Assembly: GCA_046330135.1 (NCBI GenBank)
Contig: JAXLTI010000012.1
Span: 1 to 64,000, forward strand
Length of the DNA: 64,000 bases
From: CAYYFX01 sp046330135
Lineage (GTDB): Bacteria; ARS69
Reading direction: 5' to 3'
The notes under the pieces were generated by a model that was not told the DNA's origin, ran no database searches, and was given only the letters and a program-made list of their open reading frames with translations. Shown here piece after piece: positions 16,856 to 24,908 of this stretch; positions within the stretch are counted from its first letter, which is position 1, and every line of letters begins with the position of its first letter. The position numbers and the translations under genes are program-made.

Positions 16856-19800
16856 ATGCGTACGACCATGGTTTCACCGGGGGAGCCAGACTCGCAGGAT
16901 CCCGGCGGCGGGAGTTTCGAGGAAGCCCTCGCGTACCTGCTCGTGTTCAGCGAGGCGTTGCTCGACATCGTCCCCGATCCGATCGGCGTCCTGGACGACC
17001 GCCTGCGCGTGCGCAACGCGAACGGGGCGCTCGCGCACGCACTCGGGTTCGGGTCGATCGACGCCCTTCGCGGAGCGTCGCTCGCCGATCACGCGCTGCT
17101 GCGCGCAGGGCTGCCCGACGAGCCCGGCTCGACCCTGGCTGATGCGCTCCGCCGGCTGTGCGCGGGTGGGGACGAGACGCTCTCGATCGAGCGCCTCGAG
17201 GTGGCCGAACCGGAGGGGAAGGCGGCCTCGTGGACGGTGCGCGCCCTCGGATGGGACACCGAGGATCCGTCCTACCGGCGCGTGCTGCTCTGGGCTCGCC
17301 GACGCGAGACCGTCGAGCTTCCCGCTCCACCAACCGCTGCTGAGCCGGCGCCGTTCGCCGAGACGTTGCCCGTACCACCGCCGCCCGTCGTCGACTTGCC
17401 GATCGCCGAGCCGCCGTCCGCCGAGCCGCCGTCCGCCGAGCCGCTGTCCGCCGAGCCGCTGTCCGCCGAGCCGCCAGCGGCCGAGCCACCGCCGGCCGAG
17501 CCGCCGCCGGCCGAGCCGCCCGCAGCCGAGCCGCCGCCGGAGGAACCTTCCGCGAGCCCCGGCGACCGACGGGCCGAGACCCCGCTCGAGGAGCTGGGCG
17601 TTGCCGCGTGCGTGGTGGACCGGGCCCTCCACGTTCGCTCGGCGAACGCGCGACTCCGCTCGCTCTTCGGCCGGCCGGACGCGGGGGAGGATCTCGACCG
17701 CCCGCACCTCTTCACGATGCTGCCCGAGCTGCGCGATACGGAGCTGCCGGCGCTGGTGGACGCCTTCCGGAGCGGGGGAGGGCCGGCGGTCGGGACCGTG
17801 TCCGTCCGGACGGCGGATGGCCGGCCGCTCCGGCTCGAAATCGAGATCCAGCCGACCGCTCGCGAGGACGATGAAGCCAAGGAGCTCTTGCTCCTCTTCC
17901 ACGAGGTCGAAGGCATGCCGACAACGGAGACGCAAACGCCGGTCCCGGAGACGCCGAAGGCGATCCTGGAGCCCGATCGCCTCACCCGCTGGCCGACGCC
18001 CACGACGGATCGAGTGTTGCTCGTGGAGGCGGACTCGTGGACGCGCATGGCGTTCGCGGACGCCCTGCGGCGCGCGGGTCTGGACGATCTGGCGTCGTGC
18101 GACTCGGGCGCCGAAGCATGGGCGCGCCACGATCCCGCCTTCTTCGCGCTCGCGATCGTGGGCTTCGACTCCGCTCCCGAAGACGCCGCGGAGTTCTGCG
18201 CCCGCATGGCGCGCGACGCGGCTCGCGTTCCCGTGCTCGCGATCACGGAGGCGTCGATCGAGAAGGCGCGTGCCGGGCTCGCCGCGTTCCCGCTGGCGGG
18301 CATCCTGTCCGCGTCGCCGCAGAGCCAGGACTTCATCGACGTCGCCGTGCCGCTCGCGCGGCGAGGGCTTGCAGGGCGTCGACTGGCGACGCCCGTGCCG
18401 GCCGCCATGCCGGGCTCCGTGCCGCCCGCCATCCCGCCGGCCATGCCGGCGGCGGCGCCGCCCGACGCGGTGGCCTCCGTTCCGCCCGCCGCCCCCGAGA
18501 CGTCGCCTCCGATGACGCCTGCGGTGCCGGCGGCGTCCGCGCCCGCGCCCACGCTCGCGGACGTGCCGCCCGCGACTCCCCCGGCTCTGCCGGAACCCGC
18601 CGTTCCGCCGGCACCGGTCGCGCAGTCCGCGCCGCCCACGCCGACCGCCGTCGCGCCGCCGGAGGCCGGCCGCGCCGTCGGCGTGGTGCTCCTGGGCGCA
18701 CGCGAAGCGGACGTGGCCGCAATGCAGCTGCTGCACCGCACGAAGGGCGTCCGCGTCCGCCTCGTCTACGAGTCCGATGCCGATGCGCTGGGGCTCGCCG
18801 TCGCGCAGAGTCTCGGCATTCCCGCCATCTCCGGTGGCGCCACGGTCATCCTCGACCCGCCGCCCGACGTCGTCGTGATGGCGCGAAGAGGCCTGGAGGG
18901 CGTCCTCGAAGGGCTGCACCTCGAGCGCGTGCCGTGCATCGATCGCGACGAGATCGAGCTCTTCGCCGCGGACCCCGAGGCGTTCCTCCGCACCGAGCCT
19001 GCGAAGCCGGCACCGGTCGCGGCGCCCGAGGCGTCGGGACCGCCCGCGCCCGCGGCGCCGCCGGCGACGAGTCCGCCGCTCGATGCGCCGGCCCACCGCG
19101 AGGAGGCCGTGCCGCCGCCTTCGCTCGCGGCCCCGCCGTCCTTGGACTCGATCCGCCCGGACACGCTCGGGCCCGAGCCCCGACCGGAGCCCGCCCGGCC
19201 GCCGACGTTCTCGTCGCCGCAGGCGGCCGCGCGACGGGCGCGGTTCGAGGAACCCCCTCGCGAGTTCGCCCCGCGGGACGCCACGGTGCACGCCGCCGAA
19301 GCGAGCGGCCCCGGCGCGGAGGACGTGTCCGACTTCGTGGCGCTCTCCGGTGCGTTCGACCTGCTCTTCGATTTCGATCGCCTGTGTCGTCGCGTGCTCG
19401 ACCTCGCGATGAGCTCCGTGCACGGCGTCTCCGGCAGCCTGATGCTGCTCGCCGAGGACGGACGGACGCTGCAGATCGTCGCCGCGGTGGGTCTGTCCGA
19501 TCTCGTCGTGCGAGAGACGCGGCAGCGCGTGGGCGAGGGGATCGCCGGTCGGGTCGCGGACGACGCGGAGCCGCTCCTGCTCGTCGGGACGATCGGCGAC
19601 GAGCGCTTCCCCGTGCGCGGCGAGCGCCCCGAGATCCCTTCGGCGGTGTGCGTGCCCATCATGGCGGAGGGGCGCGTCCTCGGCGTGCTCAACGTGAACT
19701 CGGAGCCCACGAACGAGCCGTTCGACCACCCGGAGCTGCGGCGCCTCGCCACGTGGGCCCGTCAGGTCGGTCCCGCGCTCGACCGCTCGCGGCAGCTCCA

Positions 19801-20842
19801 GCAGGTGCGCGGGCGCTCGTTCGAGCTCTCCGTGCGCGGCGCGATCGAGTCGATCGCGTCCTCGAGCGAGGACCTCGTCACGCGGCTGCGTCGCGTGGCG
19901 ACGCGCGCCACGGAGCTCCTCAACGTGGACTGGTGCGCGATCTGGCTCCACGAGCCGAAGACCGAGCGCCTCGTGCTCCGTGCGCTGAGCGGCGGAACCG
20001 CGTCGTCCATGGACGCGCTCTCCGTCCCGGTGGGCACGGGGCTCGTGGGGTGGGTGGCACGGTATCGCCGGCCGCTGGTGCTGCGCCACTCGCCGGACGA
20101 TCCCGGCGACGTCGAAGCGCTGCGCGTGGCCAGCGTCGCGGTCCCGATTCGCCACCACACCGACCTCGTGGGCGTGCTCGCGGTCGAGGCGACCGCCGGC
20201 TCCCCGATGGACGCCGGTCGCATCGCTCTCGTCTCGACCGTCGCGGCGGTGGTCGGCGAGCAGGTGGGGGCGTCGCGCGCGCAGGCCAGCTCCGAGCACA
20301 TGGTGACGATGCTGTCCGCGCTCTCCGAGCTCGGGGTGGCCTTCGGCGCCGCACGCGAGCGCCGCGGGCTGGGGCGTCTCGTCGCCTTCACGGCCGCCAC
20401 GGTGCTCGAGTCCGACGTGGCCACGGTGCGAATCCTCCGTGACGACGTTCCCCCGGGCGCCGCCGACCTGGAGCTGTTCGAGCTGCTCGCCGCCCACGGC
20501 GCCTCGCCCGGCGGCCCCGACGATCCGCTGAGCGAGCTCGAGGAGCGGGTGGCGCGCGAAGTCCTGGGACGGCGTGCCGGCGTCACGGACACGGATCTGC
20601 CGGCGCGCGAGGCGGAGTCCCTCCTCACGCGCTCGAACGTGAAGTCCCTGCTCGCGATTCCAATGCTCTCCGACGACGACGAGCTTCTCGGCGTGGTCGT
20701 GGTCTACCGCGTCGCGGACGCGAGGGGGCGCGACAGCTCGTACGGCGATCCCGAGCGCGAAATCGCGGCGCGCCTCGGCGACTACGCGGCTGCGGCCGCT
20801 CAACGCTTCTCCGCCCACGGCGGCTCTCCGGAGATCGAGTGA
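16856..20842 (+). CDS. Multidomain signalling protein: two PAS-like, receiver-like, Rossmann-like and three GAF domains
   Basis: About 1328 aa, soluble. Visible blocks: PAS-like (res ~35-150); a Pro/Ala/Glu linker of PSAEP repeats (~155-236); second PAS-like (~242-353, VVDRALHVRSANARL); a receiver-like fold (~385-500, DRVLLVEADSWTRMAFADAL) whose phospho-acceptor strand reads LAIVGFDSAP and may be degenerate; a Pro/Ala linker; a Rossmann-like segment (~607-715, VGVVLLGAREADVAAM); another linker; then three GAF domains (~832-980, ~995-1138, ~1155-1322). There is no kinase, cyclase or output domain of its own. The stop overlaps the start of a tiny DHp-domain gene, which likely supplies the next signalling step. 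The start is uncertain (TTG 16805, ATG 16856 or ATG 16868). Confidence 0.8.
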   Translation: MRTTMVSPGEPDSQDPGGGSFEEALAYLLVFSEALLDIVPDPIGVLDDRLRVRNANGALAHALGFGSIDALRGASLADHALLRAGLPDEPGSTLADALRRLCAGGDETLSIERLEVAEPEGKAASWTVRALGWDTEDPSYRRVLLWARRRETVELPAPPTAAEPAPFAETLPVPPPPVVDLPIAEPPSAEPPSAEPLSAEPLSAEPPAAEPPPAEPPPAEPPAAEPPPEEPSASPGDRRAETPLEELGVAACVVDRALHVRSANARLRSLFGRPDAGEDLDRPHLFTMLPELRDTELPALVDAFRSGGGPAVGTVSVRTADGRPLRLEIEIQPTAREDDEAKELLLLFHEVEGMPTTETQTPVPETPKAILEPDRLTRWPTPTTDRVLLVEADSWTRMAFADALRRAGLDDLASCDSGAEAWARHDPAFFALAIVGFDSAPEDAAEFCARMARDAARVPVLAITEASIEKARAGLAAFPLAGILSASPQSQDFIDVAVPLARRGLAGRRLATPVPAAMPGSVPPAIPPAMPAAAPPDAVASVPPAAPETSPPMTPAVPAASAPAPTLADVPPATPPALPEPAVPPAPVAQSAPPTPTAVAPPEAGRAVGVVLLGAREADVAAMQLLHRTKGVRVRLVYESDADALGLAVAQSLGIPAISGGATVILDPPPDVVVMARRGLEGVLEGLHLERVPCIDRDEIELFAADPEAFLRTEPAKPAPVAAPEASGPPAPAAPPATSPPLDAPAHREEAVPPPSLAAPPSLDSIRPDTLGPEPRPEPARPPTFSSPQAAARRARFEEPPREFAPRDATVHAAEASGPGAEDVSDFVALSGAFDLLFDFDRLCRRVLDLAMSSVHGVSGSLMLLAEDGRTLQIVAAVGLSDLVVRETRQRVGEGIAGRVADDAEPLLLVGTIGDERFPVRGERPEIPSAVCVPIMAEGRVLGVLNVNSEPTNEPFDHPELRRLATWARQVGPALDRSRQLQQVRGRSFELSVRGAIESIASSSEDLVTRLRRVATRATELLNVDWCAIWLHEPKTERLVLRALSGGTASSMDALSVPVGTGLVGWVARYRRPLVLRHSPDDPGDVEALRVASVAVPIRHHTDLVGVLAVEATAGSPMDAGRIALVSTVAAVVGEQVGASRAQASSEHMVTMLSALSELGVAFGAARERRGLGRLVAFTAATVLESDVATVRILRDDVPPGAADLELFELLAAHGASPGGPDDPLSELEERVAREVLGRRAGVTDTDLPAREAESLLTRSNVKSLLAIPMLSDDDELLGVVVVYRVADARGRDSSYGDPEREIAARLGDYAAAAAQRFSAHGGSPEIE
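17397..17540 (+). repeat. 15-bp coding tandem repeat (PSAEP linker)
   Basis: About nine imperfect copies of a 15-bp unit like GCCGAGCCGCCGTCC encode PSAEP/PPAEP repeats in the first linker of the PAS-GAF protein. It is likely length-variable by slippage in units of five residues and remains in frame. Confidence 0.7.
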
Positions 20843-21111
20843 TGACCCTGCCGTCCCCCGACTTCGTTCCCCGTCCCGAAGGGACCGCTCCCACCGATCG
20901 CGCCACGGCGCTCGCGGAGGAAGCGGGCCGCATCGGGCACGATCTCAACAACTGCCTGGGCATCATCGTGGGGCGCGCGGAGCTCGCGCGGATGCACCTC
21001 GATCGCGGCAACGCGGAGGCCGCCCGCAGCGGGCTCGAAGTCATCCTCACCCAGACCGAGCGGATGCGTCAGCTCACCGATCGGTTGCGGGGGCTCCGCC
21101 AGCGCCCTTGA
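20842..21111 (+). CDS. Stand-alone histidine-kinase DHp (HisKA-like) domain protein
   Basis: An 89-aa protein with a single recognisable region, GRIGHDLNNCLGIIVGRAEL, which is the H-box of a dimerisation/phosphoacceptor domain. The HDLNN form is as in hybrid kinases with HDLNNLL boxes. A second helix follows (SGLEVILTQTERMRQLTDRL). The frame ends where an HATPase domain would normally begin, and the 120 bp before gap cannot encode one. ATG 20842 overlaps the stop of the GAF protein by 1 nt (TGATG), so the two are coupled. It may be a phosphotransfer partner or a remnant of a kinase. Confidence 0.72.
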   Translation: MTLPSPDFVPRPEGTAPTDRATALAEEAGRIGHDLNNCLGIIVGRAELARMHLDRGNAEAARSGLEVILTQTERMRQLTDRLRGLRQRP

Positions 21112-21154
21112 TCCGTGACGACGAGCCCCGCCTCGCCCGGCGCGGCCCGTCGGC

Positions 21155-21183
21155 TTGACCGACCCCCCCATGGCGGGTACCCT
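21155..21183 (+). promoter_or_regulatory. Predicted promoter of the gap-pgk-tpiA-secG operon
   Basis: TTGACC (21155-21160), 17-nt spacer, TACCCT (21178-21183), 47 nt before the gap ATG; AAGGGGG precedes the start. Confidence 0.6.
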
Positions 21184-21230
21184 CGTGCGCCTTCGCCCGC
21201 CACTTCCCGCTCTAGGTAAGGGGGTCGTGC

Positions 21231-22241
21231 ATGTCCGTGAGAATCGGGATCAACGGCTTCGGCCGCATCGGCCGCCTCGTGTTTCGCGCTCTCGCCGGCA
21301 AACCGGGCGTCGACATCGTCGCGGTGAACGACCTGACCGATCCGTCCACCCTGGCGCACCTCCTCAAGTACGACTCGGTGCACCGACGCTACGGCCACGA
21401 CGTCCGCGGCGCGGACGGCGCCATCGTCGTCGACGGCAGGACGGTGAAGGTGCTGGCGGAGAAGGATCCCGCGAAGCTGCCGTGGAAGCAGCTCGGTGTG
21501 GAAGTCGTGGTGGAATCCACGGGCTACTTCACCAAGCGCGCGGACGCGGCGAAGCACATCGACGCCGGCGCCCGAAAGGTGATCATCTCCGCGCCGGCGA
21601 AGGACGCGGACGTCACCGTCGTCGTGGGCGTGAACTCGGACACGTACGACCCGGACAAGCACCACGTCATCTCCACCGCCAGCTGCACCACGAACTGCCT
21701 GGCGCCGGTGGCGAAGGTCCTCCACGATCGCTTCGGCCTCGTGAAGGGCCTCATGACCACGATCCACGCGTACACGAACGACCAGAGCATCCTGGACTTC
21801 CCGCACAAGGACCTGCGCCGCGCGCGCGCGGCCGCGGTCAGCATGATCCCCACCACCACGGGCGCGGCGAAGGCGGTGGCGCTGGCGCTCCCGGCGCTCG
21901 CCGGCAAGCTCACCGGGATCTCGGTCCGCGTGCCCATCCCCGACGGGTCGCTCGTGGACCTCACGGCCGTCCTCTCCCGCAACGTCACGGTGGAGGAGGT
22001 CAACGCCGCGATGAAGACCGCCGCGGAAGGCGAGCTGAAGGGCATCCTCGCCTACACGGAGGATCCGATCGTGTCGGTGGACATCGTGGGGGATCCGCAC
22101 AGCTCCATCTTCGACGCGGCGTCCACGATGGTGCTGGACGGCAACATGGTGAAGGTCATCGCCTGGTACGACAACGAGTGGGGCTACTCGTGCCGCCTCG
22201 CGGACATGGTGCAGCAGGTCGCTCGCCAGCCCGTGGCCTGA
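21231..22241 (+). CDS. gap: Glyceraldehyde-3-phosphate dehydrogenase (type I)
   Basis: A 336-aa NAD-dependent glycolytic enzyme. It has the Rossmann motif INGFGRIGRLVFRA, catalytic Cys in the canonical SCTTNCLAP (about residue 152) and the C-terminal WYDNEWGYSCRL. It is first in the gap-pgk-tpiA-secG unit and is preceded by a good promoter. Confidence 0.96.
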   Translation: MSVRIGINGFGRIGRLVFRALAGKPGVDIVAVNDLTDPSTLAHLLKYDSVHRRYGHDVRGADGAIVVDGRTVKVLAEKDPAKLPWKQLGVEVVVESTGYFTKRADAAKHIDAGARKVIISAPAKDADVTVVVGVNSDTYDPDKHHVISTASCTTNCLAPVAKVLHDRFGLVKGLMTTIHAYTNDQSILDFPHKDLRRARAAAVSMIPTTTGAAKAVALALPALAGKLTGISVRVPIPDGSLVDLTAVLSRNVTVEEVNAAMKTAAEGELKGILAYTEDPIVSVDIVGDPHSSIFDAASTMVLDGNMVKVIAWYDNEWGYSCRLADMVQQVARQPVA

Positions 22242-22243
22242 CC

Positions 22244-23458
22244 ATGACGGTGGAAACGAAGGCCAAGCGCTCGGTCGCGGACCTCGACGTCCGCGGCCGG
22301 CGCGTCCTCGTCCGCGTCGACTTCAACGTGCCCCTCGCGAACGGCGAGGTGGCTGACGACACGCGCATCCGCAAGAGCCTGCCCACGATCCGCCACCTCG
22401 TGTCGGCGGGCGCGCGCGTGATCCTCATGTCGCACCTCGGCCGGCCGAAGGGCAAGCCGAAGGCCGATCTCACGCTCGCTCCGGTGGCGCGGGCGCTCTC
22501 CAAGCTGCTCGGCGCGGACGTCCGCATGGCGCCCGACTGCGTGGGGGAGGAGGTCGAGCGAATGGCCGCGTCGCTGCCCGCGGGCGGCGTCCTGCTGCTC
22601 GAGAACCTCCGCTTCCACGCGGAGGAGGAGGCGAACGACCCGGACTTCGCGCGCCGGCTCGCGCGCCTCGGGGACGTCTTCGTGAACGACGCGTTCGGTG
22701 CGGCGCACCGCGCGCACGCGTCCACCGCCGGCGTGCCCGGCATCCTGAAGGAGAGCGCCGCGGGCTTCCTGATGGAGAAGGAGCTGCGCTTCCTCGGCGC
22801 GGCCACGTCGAGCCCGGGGCGGCCCTACGTGGCCATCCTCGGCGGATCGAAGATCAGCGGGAAGATCGACGTCATCGAGCACCTCTTCGGGAAGGTGGAC
22901 GCCATCCTCGTGGGCGGGGCCATGGCGAACACGTTCTTCAAGGCGAAGGGCTTCGAGGTCGGCGCGAGCCTCGTGGAGGACGACCGGCTGGACGTGGCGA
23001 AAGCGCTGCTCGCCCGCGCGAGCCGCGAGGGCGTGCGTCTCCTGCTGCCCATGGATTGCGTGGTGGCGGCGGAGGCGTCGCCGGCGGCGGAGCGGCGTAC
23101 GGTGGCCTGCGACGCGATGCCGAAGGGGCTCAAGATGCTGGACGTCGGCCCGAAGACCGTCGAGGCGTACCGGGCGGAGGTGCTGAAGGCGAAGACCGTG
23201 CTCTGGAACGGCCCGATGGGCGTCTTCGAGGTGGAGCCGTTCGATGCCGGGACCTTGGGCATCGCACGGGCGCTCGCGGACGCCACGGCGAAGGGCTGCG
23301 TGACGATCGTGGGCGGCGGGGACTCGGCGGCGGCCATCGTGAAAGCGGGGCTGGCGCAGCGCGTGAGCCACGTTTCCACGGGCGGCGGCGCGTCGCTCGA
23401 GTTCCTGGAAGGGAAAGAGCTCCCGGGCGTGGCGGCGCTGGCGGAGGCTCGCGCGTGA
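22244..23458 (+). CDS. pgk: Phosphoglycerate kinase
   Basis: A 404-aa monomeric kinase forming ATP from 1,3-bisphosphoglycerate. Marks: RVLVRVDFNVPL near the N-terminus, SHLGRPKGK, ILGGSKISGKIDV and the C-terminal GGGDSAAAI and STGGGASLEFLEGK hinge and nucleotide motifs. It starts 2 nt after the gap stop; its TGA overlaps the tpiA GTG start. Confidence 0.96.
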   Translation: MTVETKAKRSVADLDVRGRRVLVRVDFNVPLANGEVADDTRIRKSLPTIRHLVSAGARVILMSHLGRPKGKPKADLTLAPVARALSKLLGADVRMAPDCVGEEVERMAASLPAGGVLLLENLRFHAEEEANDPDFARRLARLGDVFVNDAFGAAHRAHASTAGVPGILKESAAGFLMEKELRFLGAATSSPGRPYVAILGGSKISGKIDVIEHLFGKVDAILVGGAMANTFFKAKGFEVGASLVEDDRLDVAKALLARASREGVRLLLPMDCVVAAEASPAAERRTVACDAMPKGLKMLDVGPKTVEAYRAEVLKAKTVLWNGPMGVFEVEPFDAGTLGIARALADATAKGCVTIVGGGDSAAAIVKAGLAQRVSHVSTGGGASLEFLEGKELPGVAALAEARA

Positions 23459-24210
23459 GGCGCCCGCTCGTCTGCGGCAACTGGAAGATGTACCGCACGC
23501 CGGCTGAGGCGCGCGTTCTCGCGCGCGAGATCGCGAACGGCTTGCGCGGCCGGGAGGGGGCGGCGGAGGTCGCCGTCTGCCCGGCGTTTCCGGCGATTCC
23601 GGCGGTGGCCGAGACCCTCCGCGGCACGCCGGTGGCCTGGGGCGCCCAGAACTGCGCGGCCGCGCCGGAGGGCGCGTACACCGGCGAAGTGTCGACGGGG
23701 ATGTTGGTTGACCTGGGCTGCCGTTTCGTTATAGTGGGTCATTCTGAGCGCAGGCGAATCTTCGGAGAGACGGACGGCACGGTCCGCGAGAAGCTCGAGG
23801 CCGTGCTCGGCGCCGGCATGACGCCGATCGTCTGCGTCGGCGAGACGCTGGAAGAGCGGGAGGCGACGCGCACCGAAGAGGTCGTCGAGCGGCAGGTCCG
23901 CGCGGCGTTCTCCGGTCTTCCCGGCACCGAAGTCGCGCGGGCGGTCGTCGCTTACGAGCCCGTTTGGGCCATCGGAACCGGGAGGAACGCCACCCCGGAC
24001 GTCGCGGAGGCGGTTCACCGCAAGATACGGGTCGTGCTTTCGGCCCTGCTGGGAGAGCCGGTGGCCGTGGCCGCCCGGATCCTCTACGGCGGCAGCGTGA
24101 AAGCCGACAACGCCCGCGAGATCTTCTCGCAGCCGAACGTCGACGGCGGTCTCGTGGGCGGCGCGTCACTGGAAGCGAAGGGCTTCCTCACGATCGTGGG
24201 AGCGGCATGA
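23455..24210 (+). CDS. tpiA: Triosephosphate isomerase
   Basis: A 251-aa TIM barrel. It opens VCGNWKMYRT (catalytic Lys), has IVGHSERR (catalytic His), the loop YEPVWAIGTG (catalytic Glu) and phosphate-binding ILYGGSVKADN. The GTG start at 23455 overlaps the pgk stop (GTGA), and the last codons overlap the secG start (ATGA). A near-consensus promoter lies inside the gene at 23708-23735. Confidence 0.95.
   Translation: MRRPLVCGNWKMYRTPAEARVLAREIANGLRGREGAAEVAVCPAFPAIPAVAETLRGTPVAWGAQNCAAAPEGAYTGEVSTGMLVDLGCRFVIVGHSERRRIFGETDGTVREKLEAVLGAGMTPIVCVGETLEEREATRTEEVVERQVRAAFSGLPGTEVARAVVAYEPVWAIGTGRNATPDVAEAVHRKIRVVLSALLGEPVAVAARILYGGSVKADNAREIFSQPNVDGGLVGGASLEAKGFLTIVGAA
23708..23735 (+). promoter_or_regulatory. 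Possible internal promoter within tpiA
   Basis: TTGACC (23708-23713), 16-nt spacer, TATAGT (23730-23735). The -10 uses the rare ATA codon in the conserved FVIVGHS strand. It could give separate expression of secG and tRNA-Leu, though coding constraint alone might produce it. Confidence 0.35.
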
Positions 24211-24755
24211 TCTACGGCATCGTTCTCGGACTGCATGTCCTCGTCTGCATCATCCTCGTGCTGATCGTCTTGCTCCAGTCCTCGAAGGGAACGGGCCTGG
24301 CGGGCGGCGCGTTCGGCGGCGGCGCCGAGTCCACCGTCTTCGGCGGCCGCGGCGCGGCCACCGTGCTCTCGAAGGCCACCACCATCTTCGGAGCTGCGTT
24401 CATGGTGACGTCCCTGAGCCTCACGCTCCTCGGCACCACGCGCGGGCGCGTACCGCACAGCGTGGTGGCGGAGCAGGCCAGCCAGCAAGCGCCGCTCGGC
24501 GTGCCGGCCACGACCGCTCCTCCGGGAGGGAGCTCGCCCTTGGGTGGGGGTGCGGGAAGCGCGGCGCCGGGGACGCCATCGGGTCTTCCGGGAGCCGCGT
24601 CCGGCCCCGGTGCGGCGCCGATTCAGGCGGTGCCGCTGCCCGGCGGGCCGAGCACGGCGCCCGCGGGTCCGGGGCAGGGTGCGGCCACGCCGGCGGCCGG
24701 GGCCACGGCACCGCCGACGGCTTCTCCGGGGAAGGCGCAGGGAAAGACGAAGTGA
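24207..24755 (+). CDS. secG: Preprotein translocase subunit SecG with extended Pro/Ala tail
   Basis: A 182-aa protein. The first ~80 residues are a standard SecG: helix 1 VLGLHVLVCIILVLIVLLQ, the conserved LLQSSKGTGLAGGAFGGG loop, and helix 2 (IFGAAFMVTSLSLTLLG). It is an accessory subunit of SecYEG. Residues ~90-182 are an unusual Gly/Pro/Ala/Ser-rich tail of unknown role. ATG overlaps the tpiA stop (ATGA); the stop is 1 nt before tRNA-Leu. Confidence 0.93.
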   Translation: MIYGIVLGLHVLVCIILVLIVLLQSSKGTGLAGGAFGGGAESTVFGGRGAATVLSKATTIFGAAFMVTSLSLTLLGTTRGRVPHSVVAEQASQQAPLGVPATTAPPGGSSPLGGGAGSAAPGTPSGLPGAASGPGAAPIQAVPLPGGPSTAPAGPGQGAATPAAGATAPPTASPGKAQGKTK

Positions 24756-24756
24756 T

Positions 24757-24841
24757 GCCCGGGTGGTGAAATTGGTAAACACGCACGGTTGAGGGCCGTG
24801 TGGGGTAACCCTTGCGGGTTCGAATCCCGCCTCGGGCACCA
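24757..24841 (+). tRNA. tRNA-Leu (anticodon GAG)
   Basis: An 85-nt class II tRNA. The acceptor stem GCCCGGG pairs with CTCGGGC (24831-24837, one G-U). Discriminator A (24838) and CCA (24839-24841) are encoded. The anticodon stem is CACGG/CCGTG with loop TTGAGGG, so GAG is at 24791-24793 (reads CUC/CUU). A long variable arm and T-arm CGGGTTCGAATCCCG follow. Only 1 nt separates it from the secG stop, so it must be cut from the secG transcript. Confidence 0.96.
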
Positions 24842-24848
24842 TGAAGAA

Positions 24849-24882
24849 GGGGAGCGGCCGGCGGTCGCTCCCCTCGTCGTTT
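24849..24882 (+). terminator. Rho-independent terminator after tRNA-Leu
   Basis: GGGGAGCG (24849-24856) pairs perfectly with CGCTCCCC (24866-24873), followed by TCGTCGTTTTCT. It ends the gap-pgk-tpiA-secG-tRNA transcript and lies just before the 3' end of the convergent aminotransferase gene. Confidence 0.8.
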
Positions 24883-24908
24883 TCTGGGCGGCGATCCGGG
24901 CGGCGCGG

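Noticed and set aside
17397..17540. CRISPR-like array from the regularly spaced GC-rich repeats
   Set aside because: The unit is 15 bp without spacers and encodes in-frame PSAEP repeats; no cas genes. No CRISPR array was found elsewhere.
16874..20818. Minus-strand open frame of 1314 codons antisense to the PAS-GAF gene
   Set aside because: It mirrors GC-rich codon bias of the sense gene; its translation is Arg/His/Gly-rich low complexity with no domain, and the sense frame has clear GAF/PAS domains.
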